Virus record (IMG/VR): IMGVR_UViG_3300032294_000891
Location: 1 to 24,865 of that record
From: a virus
DNA: 24,865 nucleotides
Strand: one strand, 5' to 3'
This document shows positions 13,039 through 19,365 of this stretch, in pieces (within the stretch, counting starts at the first letter, position 1; the number at the start of each line of letters is the position of its first letter). The translations under genes and the position numbers were made by a program. The notes under the pieces were generated by a model. It had not been told where the DNA came from, searched no databases, and was given only the letters and a program-made list of their open reading frames with translations.

Positions 13039-14561
13039 ACTACTTATCCGTATGCTCAGGAGTTGAAGCCGCCACAGTAGCGTGGCATTCATTGGGATGG
13101 AAGCCCGTAGGTTTCTCGGAGATTGAGAAGTTTCCATCAGCAGTTTTACAACATCATTACCCTCAAGTAAAAAACTATGGGGATATGACTACATATAAGG
13201 AGTGGGATATAAATGACACAGTTGGACTTTTGGTCGGAGGGACTCCCTGCCAATCATTCTCAGTCGCAGGACTACGCAAAGGACTTGAAGACCCCAGGGG
13301 AAACCTTGCCCTTACCTATGTTGGAATACTTGACCGCTTTAAACCCAAGTGGTTCATTTGGGAAAACGTGCCGGGCGTCCTCAGTTCAAACGGTGGACGG
13401 GACTTTGGTTCCTTCCTTGGGGCGGTGGCAGAATGCGGGTATGGGTTCGCATACAGGGTGCTTGACGCTCAATACTTCGGAGTTCCCCAAAGACGCAGAC
13501 GTGTGTTTGTTGTCGGATGTCTTGGAGATTGGGAATCTGCCGCAAAAGTTTTATTTGAGCCCGACTGCTTGCGCGGGGATACTCCGCCGAGCAGAGAAAA
13601 GGGGAAAGAAACTCCCGGAGTTACTACAAATCGCCTTGTCGCATTCGGTGAATACTCAGACGATGGAGTCGCCAGCACCATAAAGGCACGGGACTGCAAA
13701 GGGCATACAGATCTAATCGTTTATGAGACCCATCCCGCAGACTCAAGAGTCAAAGATATGGGTGATGTATGCCAAACAGTAACCTCAAGATGGGGCACAG
13801 GTGGTGGAAATGTGCCATTGGTTCAGTCTGTTGGGTTTACGCAGTGTGATGCAGCAAGAGATGTTGGTATAAATGTAAGCCCGACCCTCCGCTCTGGCGG
13901 TAATGGCGGGTATCCTAGCCATTCTGTTGCCTATGGGTTTGAACCAGGCATCTCTAAAAGGGAAGGGAATCCAAATAGATTTTCTGAAGAACTTTCCCCA
14001 ACACTAAGGGCGCAGATGGGAGATAACCAAGCCGCAGTCGCTTATTCCATCCGTGAAGATGCAAAAGCAAACAACTTTAGTGCTACCCCGTTACATGTAA
14101 CGCCCGCTCTCCAGGCACTGCGTCCGTCAGTTCAATCTCACCATGCTCAGACTTTTATCGTGGATCGTGCAGCTTTTAATCAGGGAGAGAACGCACAATA
14201 TGAGCCTAGGATTGAAGAGTCCGACACCATGTCTACTTTGGTAGCAAGAGGCCCGCATGCCGTTGCGCAGTCTTTCAATGTTAATGCTAGACCTGATGAG
14301 ATGAAGTTGGAGACGGAGATCTCTGGCACATTAACTTCTAGTCAAAACGCTGGTCTGTTTCAAGACATGGCAGTCCGCCGTCTTACTCCCGTGGAATGCG
14401 AAAGACTTCAAGGGTTTCCTGATAACTACACTCAGATCCCATGGGGTAAAGGTGATACTCCTGATAGCCATCGATACAAGGCTATGGGTAATTCAATGGC
14501 AGTCCCATGCATGCAGTGGATTGGTGATCGTATTCAAAAGGTAGAAAATGGACTTCTTTAG
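13035..14561 (+). CDS. DNA cytosine-5 methyltransferase
   Basis: 508 residues. Motif I SVCSGVEAA (5-13), catalytic Cys 72 in GGTPCQSFSVAG, motif VI ENV (110-112), motif VIII QRRRRVF (152-158), then the long target-recognition region (about 200-445), motif IX RRLTPVECERLQGFPDNY and motif X GNSMAVP (485-491). All key residues are present, so it should be active. The recognition region is unusually long and shows repeating TLxA...VAY-like units. It probably protects phage DNA from host restriction. No partner restriction enzyme is visible. A second gene is nested in another frame. Confidence 0.95.
   Translation: MNYLSVCSGVEAATVAWHSLGWKPVGFSEIEKFPSAVLQHHYPQVKNYGDMTTYKEWDINDTVGLLVGGTPCQSFSVAGLRKGLEDPRGNLALTYVGILDRFKPKWFIWENVPGVLSSNGGRDFGSFLGAVAECGYGFAYRVLDAQYFGVPQRRRRVFVVGCLGDWESAAKVLFEPDCLRGDTPPSREKGKETPGVTTNRLVAFGEYSDDGVASTIKARDCKGHTDLIVYETHPADSRVKDMGDVCQTVTSRWGTGGGNVPLVQSVGFTQCDAARDVGINVSPTLRSGGNGGYPSHSVAYGFEPGISKREGNPNRFSEELSPTLRAQMGDNQAAVAYSIREDAKANNFSATPLHVTPALQALRPSVQSHHAQTFIVDRAAFNQGENAQYEPRIEESDTMSTLVARGPHAVAQSFNVNARPDEMKLETEISGTLTSSQNAGLFQDMAVRRLTPVECERLQGFPDNYTQIPWGKGDTPDSHRYKAMGNSMAVPCMQWIGDRIQKVENGLL
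13213..13683 (+). CDS. Gene nested out of frame within the methyltransferase gene
   Basis: 156 residues in the +1 frame. Own ribosome-binding site AAGGAG ten bases before ATG. The product starts MTQLDFWSEGLPANHSQSQD, has an internal DGTLVPSLGRWQNAGMGS segment and ends with a compact basic helix region: YLSPTACAGILRRAEKRGKK followed by LPELLQIAL. I recognise this C-terminal pattern from phage proteins annotated as hypothetical next to or inside C5 methyltransferase genes. It covers methyltransferase motifs IV-VIII and continues to the start of the recognition region. Function unknown. The conservation could be imposed by the host gene, but the strong start site argues for translation. Confidence 0.6.
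   Translation: MTQLDFWSEGLPANHSQSQDYAKDLKTPGETLPLPMLEYLTALNPSGSFGKTCRASSVQTVDGTLVPSLGRWQNAGMGSHTGCLTLNTSEFPKDADVCLLSDVLEIGNLPQKFYLSPTACAGILRRAEKRGKKLPELLQIALSHSVNTQTMESPAP
13665..14363 (+). repeat. Degenerate repeats in the methyltransferase recognition region
   Basis: About seven imperfect units at residues 211-230, 246-268, 280-302, 319-338, 355-376, 398-415 and 428-443. Each has a core like S-x-T-L-x-A followed after a Gly/Asn-rich turn by a hydrophobic VAY/IVY strand. These are protein-level repeats and not visible as DNA repeats. Confidence 0.5.
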
Positions 14562-15366
14562 ATTTGCAGAACACCATGGGCTAATTATTGATAACCTAGT
14601 CTCTGATCGTTGGGTTCGTGTGCCTACGATTGACCATCCAGGCAAACGCAATGGCGCTTATATCTTCAATGGATCCAATGGCGCAGTGCAGAATTGGGCC
14701 TTGCATGAGAAACCCATAACATGGCGGGATAAAAACTATAAGCATGACCCTCAATTACAAATCAGGGTAAAAAAATCCCAAGACGATCAGGTTGTCCGGC
14801 AAGATAAGGCAGCAAAGAAGGCGGGATGGATACTCAATAATGCAGTCAAATCTACCCATCCATATCTCGCTAAGAAGGGATTCCCTGATGAGAAAGGGTA
14901 TGTATGGGAAGGTCTATTGGTAATCCCTATGCGGGTGGATGGCAGTCTGGTTGGATGCCAATTGATCGATGCCAATGGCACTAAGAAATTCTTGTATGGG
15001 CAAAGAACTAAGGGCGCGTCTGCTTGCTTTGATAATAAGGGCAGCATCATACTGTGTGAGGGATACGCTACCGCTTTATCAATTCGTAAAATCTTAAAGA
15101 AAAGCATGACCCGCTATTGTATTCATGTGTGTTTTTCTGCGGGCAATTTGATTGAGGTAGCCAAGTCGTATCCCAATTGCGTGATCGTGGCAGACAATGA
15201 TCCTGTTGGCATTCGATCGGCTAAGAAGACGGGTCGTCCGTATTGGGTATCCCCAAACCAGGGGGAAGACTTCAATGATTATGAGTTAAGGGTAAACCCT
15301 AAGACTGCTAAAGACTTACTGAATCTGATCGGTGGGAGAACTGATAAAGACACTCTCACGGACTAG
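14548..15366 (+). CDS. Toprim-domain primase-like protein
   Basis: 272 residues. The N-terminal part contains GAYIFNGSNGAVQNW, a beta-rich lead-in common in phage primase/helicase proteins; the middle has HPYLAKKGF and a GLLVIPMRVDGSLVGCQ segment. The Toprim fold follows: IILCEGYATALSIRKIL with Glu 171, then VIVADNDPVG with Asp 216 and Asp 218, the metal-binding residues. There is no zinc-finger or helicase domain; the separate helicase gene may supply the latter. Probable role: primer synthesis in replication. It overlaps the methyltransferase end by 14 bases and the convergent gene by 51 bases. Confidence 0.85.
   Translation: MDFFRFAEHHGLIIDNLVSDRWVRVPTIDHPGKRNGAYIFNGSNGAVQNWALHEKPITWRDKNYKHDPQLQIRVKKSQDDQVVRQDKAAKKAGWILNNAVKSTHPYLAKKGFPDEKGYVWEGLLVIPMRVDGSLVGCQLIDANGTKKFLYGQRTKGASACFDNKGSIILCEGYATALSIRKILKKSMTRYCIHVCFSAGNLIEVAKSYPNCVIVADNDPVGIRSAKKTGRPYWVSPNQGEDFNDYELRVNPKTAKDLLNLIGGRTDKDTLTD
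15289..15300 (+). repeat. 12-bp motif AGGGTAAACCCT, copy 3
   Basis: Inside the Toprim gene, in another reading frame than copies 1 and 2. Confidence 0.6.
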
Positions 15367-15513
15367 ATAAGTCCCGTCTGCTTGGGATAGATCCCTCATC
15401 AAATCATCTGCCAATAAAAAGGATTGGACGGGATCTCCGATAACTTCTACGGAGATCTCTACCTTACCCGCTTTCTCATCCGAGTCTTTCAGATAAATGA
15501 TTGTTGCGTTCAT
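15316..15513 (-). CDS. Small hypothetical protein at the convergent junction
   Basis: 65 residues: strand MNATIIYLKDSDEKAGKVEI, then GDPVQSFLLADDLMRDL, a helix. The pattern reads as a small alpha/beta protein. It is the last gene of the leftward right-hand block and overlaps the primase-like gene tail to tail by 51 bases. No terminator is apparent in the overlap, apart from a weak GGACT/AGTCC hairpin. Confidence 0.6.
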   Translation of the reverse strand: MNATIIYLKDSDEKAGKVEISVEVIGDPVQSFLLADDLMRDLSQADGTYLVRESVFISSPTDQIQ

Positions 15514-15691
15514 AAACTAATCTCAAACCATGACCCTCAATAAATAGATGGGGGAATGCGTTCACGAGTCTCCGTAAGTTATCTTGGTCTGCCAGGAGGG
15601 CCGCCTTACCCAATTGTCTCGCAAAACCCCCTAGTCTGTCCATTCTATCAACGGCTTGGATTAGTGCGGTTCGATCTGTCAATATCCTCAT
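15476..15691 (-). CDS. Small hypothetical protein, 71 residues
   Basis: Starts MRILTDRTALIQAVDRMDRL with the ATG overlapping a mini-gene stop (ATGA). The rest (RQLGKAALLADQDNLRRLVN, then AFPHLFIEGHGL) is a helical type I have seen in phage early proteins with an AFP-x-L motif. Carries one copy of a 20-bp repeat also found at 18660-18679. Function unknown. Confidence 0.65.
   Translation of the reverse strand: MRILTDRTALIQAVDRMDRLGGFARQLGKAALLADQDNLRRLVNAFPHLFIEGHGLRLVYERNNHLSERLG
15524..15543. repeat. 20-bp direct repeat, copy A
   Basis: CAAACCATGACCCTCAATAA, inside a small gene; the second copy is at 18660-18679. Confidence 0.6.
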
Positions 15692-15753
15692 ACAAAACAT
15701 AATCCTACGATCAGGATGCCCATAAAAAAAGTGCAAACAATATCGTCCATCAT
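15688..15753 (-). CDS. 21-residue membrane mini-peptide
   Basis: MMDDIVCTFFMGILIVGLCF is a single hydrophobic helix with two Asp at the N-terminus. AGAGGAGAA precedes the start, and the frame is linked to the genes before and after by ATGA overlaps. That double coupling is the reason to call such a short gene. It may be a small membrane regulator or a leader peptide. Confidence 0.55.
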   Translation of the reverse strand: MMDDIVCTFFMGILIVGLCFV

Positions 15754-15929
15754 TTGAATATTCTCCTCTTGGTTAGTCTTTCGCATAATGCTTGCACATC
15801 AGGCGGGCTATCTTTGTCCACCTCATGGCAAGCGTATACGATATTAGGTTCGTAGATCTCTTTCACCACGACATAAAGGGCTAGCGTTCCTACTACAACT
15901 GCCCAAAATGTCAGGATCTTAGTCCACAT
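15750..15929 (-). CDS. Small membrane-anchored protein with cysteines
   Basis: 59 residues from MWTKILTFWAVVVGTLALYV, a single membrane segment, followed by a soluble part with YACHEVDKDSPPDVQALC. The start is chosen because GAGG lies six bases upstream; the longer frame from further up lacks one. The two cysteines in the outer part suggest a disulfide in the periplasm. This is a recurrent phage type with a YACHEV-x-SPPDV pattern, function unknown. Confidence 0.68.
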   Translation of the reverse strand: MWTKILTFWAVVVGTLALYVVVKEIYEPNIVYACHEVDKDSPPDVQALCERLTKRRIFK

Positions 15930-16077
15930 ATACATCCTCAATCTCATAATCAGTGATGTCATCATCACATAATTCCCAAGGGTAATCCAAAACTGCCATA
16001 GCAGCCTCCTCCTCATTGGGTGCTATGACTGTGATGGTCTTTCTGAATGATCCCGTAATGACAACTTCGTATTCCAT
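15919..16077 (-). CDS. Small hypothetical protein, 52 residues
   Basis: MEYEVVITGSFRKTITVIAP followed by a helix (NEEEAAMAVLDYPWEL) and an acidic tail DYEIEDVYVD. AAGGAG precedes the chosen ATG by about seven bases; an in-frame ATG 19 codons earlier has no such site. It is a common alpha/beta layout for small phage proteins. Confidence 0.65.
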   Translation of the reverse strand: MEYEVVITGSFRKTITVIAPNEEEAAMAVLDYPWELCDDDITDYEIEDVYVD

Positions 16078-16121
16078 GCTTTTCTCCTTAAGTAAATGCT
16101 TAATAAAATAATCGTGTCCGG

Positions 16122-16319
16122 CTACCCATTCCATCCGTTTCTCCTCATTTCAGCGTTTAGATCAGCGTATTGTTGATGCGTAAAGTCTAGATTCCTCTTC
16201 AATACTTCCTTAAATCCCTCGTATCTGGAGTCGTGAATGCAAGCCTCAATCGCTAGGATGGCGGTCTGCAAATCGCGTAGTCGGCTCTTTTCTGCATGGA
16301 ACTGTGGCTTTCTACGCAT
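16122..16319 (-). CDS. Small helical hypothetical protein
   Basis: 65 residues, MRRKPQFHAEKSRLRDLQTA, then a histidine-containing helix CIHDSRYEGFKEVLKRNLDF. A double ATG is present; the second is used since AGGGG stands six bases before it. It overlaps the membrane protein before it. No known family. Confidence 0.6.
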   Translation of the reverse strand: MRRKPQFHAEKSRLRDLQTAILAIEACIHDSRYEGFKEVLKRNLDFTHQQYADLNAEMRRNGWNG

Positions 16320-16467
16320 CATATTCCCCTAGAAAATATGTTCCCAAGATCGTGGTGCAAACCAATCCAATCGTGGCTAGCCAATTGTCTTTTGTCATCA
16401 CTATGGCTACACATACCATAAACAATAGGACTATTACCCCCCAAAAAATAGCATCGATGCCTCTCAT
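16312..16467 (-). CDS. Two-segment mini membrane protein, 51 residues
   Basis: Two hydrophobic segments, IFWGVIVLLFMVCVAIVM and WLATIGLVCTTILGTYFL, joined by a TKDN turn. AAGGGGAATCAA precedes the ATG, which also overlaps the upstream stop (ATGA). Function unknown. Confidence 0.65.
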   Translation of the reverse strand: MRGIDAIFWGVIVLLFMVCVAIVMTKDNWLATIGLVCTTILGTYFLGEYDA

Positions 16468-16685
16468 TTGATTCCCCTTTTAATAAACTGTTTAGAAAAA
16501 TAGACCTCTCCCTGGAACTCGCTTGGAACAAGGTAAGCCTCGTATTCGGAGAGAAAATTCTCCTCCTCCCCCTCTTCAAGTAATAACTTAGCCTTGATCT
16601 CATGGATTATGGTGCATTGATACTCATCCTTACCCTTGAGAAAGTCCCCAAATTCAAAATTACCAAACCAAACTTGCCTACGCAT
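16464..16685 (-). CDS. Hypothetical protein, 73 residues
   Basis: MRRQVWFGNFEFGDFLKGKD, a beta hairpin, a long acidic segment LLEEGEEENFLSEYEAYLV, and a basic end. AGGAG stands 8-10 bases before the ATG. No family assigned. Confidence 0.6.
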   Translation of the reverse strand: MRRQVWFGNFEFGDFLKGKDEYQCTIIHEIKAKLLLEEGEEENFLSEYEAYLVPSEFQGEVYFSKQFIKRGIK

Positions 16686-16854
16686 TTTCCATCTCCTCTA
16701 CATCATCTACTCGCCATGCGCCATAATCCATAAAGTTCCATTGGGGATCAATGTAGCCTCCCTCTACCAATTTCTTTGCCTCTTCAGGGCTTTCTGCCTC
16801 CACCTTGGCAAACTCATACACAATTTGTCGTGCAATAACTCTATATTTAGGCAT
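16678..16854 (-). CDS. Small hypothetical protein, 58 residues
   Basis: MPKYRVIARQIVYEFAKVEA, then a helix SPEEAKKLVEGG and a Trp-containing end (WNFMDYGAWRVDD). The start uses the ATG after GAGGAGTTTGAAA, in preference to a TTG two codons earlier. This ferredoxin-like beta-alpha-beta shape is common in phage early proteins. It overlaps the large downstream protein gene by eight bases. Confidence 0.65.
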   Translation of the reverse strand: MPKYRVIARQIVYEFAKVEAESPEEAKKLVEGGYIDPQWNFMDYGAWRVDDVEEMENA

Positions 16855-17449
16855 TTTCAAACTCCTCTTGTTTTTCTAAAAGTGCGTCCAATTCATTGAG
16901 CAATTCTTGTCTCTTGGATAAGTCTTTCTCTTCTTCTACCAAGTCTTTTAATTCCTCAATGCGTTCTTTGCGTTCCTCATTTTCCCAATCTGCCATGCCA
17001 ATAGAAATACCCTCAGCATCGTCAATGATGCGTGGAATATGATCCCTGACCCATTCAGAATCGCCTGTAATATCATAGTAATCGTCTGTGGAATTGTCCC
17101 AATATCCACAAAACATCATGCCTGGTTCGTAGTAGGTAGCCTCAATTTCAAAGCCGAGATCCGATAATTTTTCGTAGGCTGCGGTAGGCGGAGACCACGC
17201 ACTACAAAAAGTAAAACCAAGTTCATGCTCTTTATCTCTAAAGATTGCACCCTGATCTAAACCCACATCCCATTTCGTCCCCCAATTGCTGATCCGAAAA
17301 CCATACCAAGCCTCGGTCTCTAACATTTCAAGAGGCACGGGGATAAATTCATCTAAAAATGTTCCCGTTTGTAATGCTTTCTTAGCCCGCTCAATCATGG
17401 ATGAATCGGTATGGGTAAGTGTGATTGTGTTATTGCACCAATTAGGCAT
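16847..17449 (-). CDS. YubB/Api92-like ferredoxin-fold protein
   Basis: 200 residues. The start MPNWCNNTITLTHTDSSMIE and the later RISNWGTKWDV and CSAWSPPTAAYEKLSDLGFE blocks are the signature of the Api92-like/YubB family, found in plasmids and phages. Residues 150-200 form a charged helix (ERKERIEELKDLVEEEKDL). The family has no established function. GGAGAACGCAA stands before the ATG. A DNA-transfer or host-takeover role is only inference from where the family occurs. Confidence 0.82.
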   Translation of the reverse strand: MPNWCNNTITLTHTDSSMIERAKKALQTGTFLDEFIPVPLEMLETEAWYGFRISNWGTKWDVGLDQGAIFRDKEHELGFTFCSAWSPPTAAYEKLSDLGFEIEATYYEPGMMFCGYWDNSTDDYYDITGDSEWVRDHIPRIIDDAEGISIGMADWENEERKERIEELKDLVEEEKDLSKRQELLNELDALLEKQEEFENA

Positions 17450-17459
17450 TTGCGTTCTC

Positions 17460-17837
17460 CTACCAATTTGCTAGTTTTTTGAATGCCTTTTTATACTCGG
17501 CATGGTTCTTAAATGATCCGACCACCATACAATGCTCTAGGAATCTATCGTCCATAAAATACCCTTGTGCCATCTCGTTATGAGATTTGCCAAGATCCTT
17601 ATAAGATTCACCCTCGTATGCGTCTGCAATAACAAACTTCAAACTTTCCCAAAGATCGTGATCGTATCCATTCGGGCATATATCTACCCCGTCTATCCTC
17701 CCGTATCCGTCATAGATACCCTCTACCTTTTTGCCGTCAGGATAAAGAACAACAACAGTGTGTAGTTTTGGATACCCTACACAATCTGCGACCACTGGTA
17801 AATGCGTCTTTGCACAAGTTTTAGAAAAAAATCCCAT
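17460..17837 (-). CDS. Conserved-looking hypothetical protein, 125 residues
   Basis: MGFFSKTCAKTHLPVVADCV, then a beta stretch with VVVLYPDGKKVEGIYDGYGR, a GYDHDLW segment and a helical end. The start MGFFSK is preferred because AGAGGAGAAT precedes it. I recognise the beginning (GFFSKTCAKTHLP) as recurrent in phage contigs but know no function. Confidence 0.7.
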   Translation of the reverse strand: MGFFSKTCAKTHLPVVADCVGYPKLHTVVVLYPDGKKVEGIYDGYGRIDGVDICPNGYDHDLWESLKFVIADAYEGESYKDLGKSHNEMAQGYFMDDRFLEHCMVVGSFKNHAEYKKAFKKLANW

Positions 17838-17851
17838 AACATTCTCCTCTG

Positions 17852-18070
17852 TTAAATAATTGAACAATCTCGGTATGATTTACCGAGTTCGTATTCCACT
17901 ACTTCAATGCCATCTACATCACCAAACATAAACCAATCAGGTTCACACTTGTATTGCTTGCCATGCTTTTTCAAGCCCGCTAAAAGAATGGCATGGGCCT
18001 TCGCCTCTGTCTCAGCGAAAGCCTCAAAACTAAAGTTACGGGAATCGTAATAAGCCTTATAGATTTTCAA
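17852..18070 (-). CDS. Hypothetical protein, 72 residues, TTG start
   Basis: Started at TTG (read as Met): KIYKAYYDSRNFSFEAFAET, then a helix AKAHAILLAGLKKHGK and a beta end. The TTG overlaps the upstream TGA as TTGA and GGAG lies eight bases before it; a GTG 11 codons earlier has no site. It is one of several TTG starts in this genome. No family recognised. Confidence 0.6.
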   Translation of the reverse strand: MKIYKAYYDSRNFSFEAFAETEAKAHAILLAGLKKHGKQYKCEPDWFMFGDVDGIEVVEYELGKSYRDCSII

Positions 18071-18435
18071 GATAATTTCTCCGTTAAATTGCCCTCGTTC
18101 CACATAGCCCTAGCGAAATTAATGACATCATCACTGATTGGAAAATCATAACTCTCAGCGTGATGTTCAATGACATCGATTGGGCATTCATCTGCCGTAG
18201 GAAAATTATCTCCCCAAGCCTGACCCCAATTAGTATTTGCTAATGACTTCTTAACATAGGTATCGCAGATGCCAATGGAAAACTGTCGCATGATGATCGC
18301 ATTGGTGCAGTCCAAGCCCAAATAGCAAGCATTGTTTAATTGACCTAATAATTCAGTTTTTGAGACTGTTGGATTCTCTGCCAAATACTCATCAATATAT
18401 TGATCGTCAATATCCACGACTAAATTAAATTTCAT
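18067..18435 (-). CDS. Hypothetical protein, 122 residues
   Basis: MKFNLVVDIDDQYIDEYLAE, then a Cys-containing loop (LNNACYLGLDC) and a helical C-terminal half. GAGGAGATCAA before the ATG is a strong ribosome-binding site. Function unknown; it sits in the middle of the small-gene block. Confidence 0.65.
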   Translation of the reverse strand: MKFNLVVDIDDQYIDEYLAENPTVSKTELLGQLNNACYLGLDCTNAIIMRQFSIGICDTYVKKSLANTNWGQAWGDNFPTADECPIDVIEHHAESYDFPISDDVINFARAMWNEGNLTEKLS

Positions 18436-18447
18436 TTTGATCTCCTC

Positions 18448-18621
18448 TTAATCTAATAAAACTGTGCCATCTGAAAGAATGGCAGACTGAACAAATGAAT
18501 CCGCCAGGATGCCGGATTCCGCTAAAGACTCATCAATCTTGACGCAAAATCTTGCAAGCCTTGGCAACAAAATGTCTAGATTGGTTTTGTCATCTACATC
18601 TACATAAATTGCTATCTGCAT
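18448..18621 (-). CDS. Small hypothetical protein, 57 residues
   Basis: MQIAIYVDVDDKTNLDILLP, a beta-helix start, followed by RLARFCVKIDESL and a short beta end. AGGAGAATCAA precedes the ATG. It is probably the first gene after the intergenic region at 18622-18775. No family recognised. Confidence 0.6.
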   Translation of the reverse strand: MQIAIYVDVDDKTNLDILLPRLARFCVKIDESLAESGILADSFVQSAILSDGTVLLD

Positions 18622-18775
18622 TTGATTCTCCTATTTTTAAAAAGCATGGGCCTTAATAGCAAACCATGACCCTCAATAACTAATCACTACATGAGAGAGA
18701 TTACTCTCACCTATTGCAAAAGTAAATAAAACCCTACTAAAAAAGTCGGGAATTATTCCAGGTTAGGGTAAACCC
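18622..18775. promoter_or_regulatory. Intergenic control region of the small-gene block
   Basis: About 150 bases without a gene. It holds an inverted repeat TGAGAG-N6-CTCTCA (18692-18709), a copy of the 20-bp direct repeat (18660-18679) and one copy of the AGGGTAAACCCT motif (18765-18776). On the minus strand a weak promoter (TTTACT, 17 bases, TAATCT) overlaps the inverted repeat. A weak GGAA/TTCC hairpin followed by CGACTTTTTT could end the genes to the right. Confidence 0.45.
18660..18679. repeat. 20-bp direct repeat, copy B
   Basis: Perfect match to 15524-15543, here in a gene-free region. Confidence 0.6.
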
Positions 18776-18776
18776 T
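18765..18776 (+). repeat. 12-bp motif AGGGTAAACCCT, copy 4
   Basis: In the intergenic region, at the stop codon of the small gene transcribed leftward. Confidence 0.6.
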
Positions 18777-18964
18777 TAGTTTTTGCTGCGGTGTATTTCT
18801 ACCCCAAAAGCACCTAAAAAGCGTATAGATTCTGGCTCGTTTGCTAGTGCCTCCTGTATCTTTTTGGCTATCTGTTCGGGTGTGTGTCGTGGGTTTGCCT
18901 CCTCCAATCGGTGGCGGGCTATTGCCCTCGGAACGGGTCGGGAGTTGATAAAGAATTGGATCAT
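18776..18964 (-). CDS. Small hypothetical protein, 62 residues
   Basis: MIQFFINSRPVPRAIARHRL, then a helical middle (EQIAKKIQEALANE) and SIRFLGAFGVEI at the end. The ATG overlaps the upstream stop as ATGA and follows GGGAGG. No known family. Confidence 0.68.
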   Translation of the reverse strand: MIQFFINSRPVPRAIARHRLEEANPRHTPEQIAKKIQEALANEPESIRFLGAFGVEIHRSKN

Positions 18965-19293
18965 TTGACCTCCCAATTCTCATAAAGGTCTTTTATTTTG
19001 TTTAGCGTCTCTTCTGCGTGTGAGTCAATTTCATAATCGTATTCTTTGGGGTTATGTTTCGCCCCCTCTGCCTTTGCTAATTTGTAAGCCAATTGCTCTA
19101 ATAAATGATCTTTTCCATCTAAAAAATGGCGATACGATTTTGAGTGAATCCAATTAAATGCCTCCTGAGATGTAAATCCCGAATCTATAAGCCCATTCAT
19201 AATGGCATTGGCAACAATCCAAGCGGGGCGATCATAAGAGTAAGCATTCTCAAATAAACCTCTGCCCGTAAAATCAATAAATTCTGCTTTCAT
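18961..19293 (-). CDS. Hypothetical protein, 110 residues
   Basis: MKAEFIDFTGRGLFENAYSY, with a central helical pair (IVANAIMNGLIDSG, SQEAFNWIHSKSYRHFLDG) that I have met in phage proteins of unknown function, then a Lys/Glu-rich helix. AAAGGAGAATTAAACC precedes the ATG. Confidence 0.65.
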   Translation of the reverse strand: MKAEFIDFTGRGLFENAYSYDRPAWIVANAIMNGLIDSGFTSQEAFNWIHSKSYRHFLDGKDHLLEQLAYKLAKAEGAKHNPKEYDYEIDSHAEETLNKIKDLYENWEVK

Positions 19294-19365
19294 GGTTTAA
19301 TTCTCCTTTGTGATTGACTTAGACCCCTTGACGGGGTTTCGGCTCATAAAGCCTCATCAGTAAGC
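19294..19365 (-). other. Leader with two small hairpins
   Basis: ACCCC/GGGGT around TTGAC, and GGCT/AGCC around CATAA, lie between two genes of the operon. Neither has a T-run on the minus strand. They could lower readthrough or stabilise the downstream mRNA. Confidence 0.35.

Noticed and set aside
18753-18983. 76-codon minus-strand ORF overlapping the 62-residue gene
   Set aside because: Pro/Gly/Thr-rich frame without helix pattern; the other frame is coupled by ATGA and has GGGAGG.
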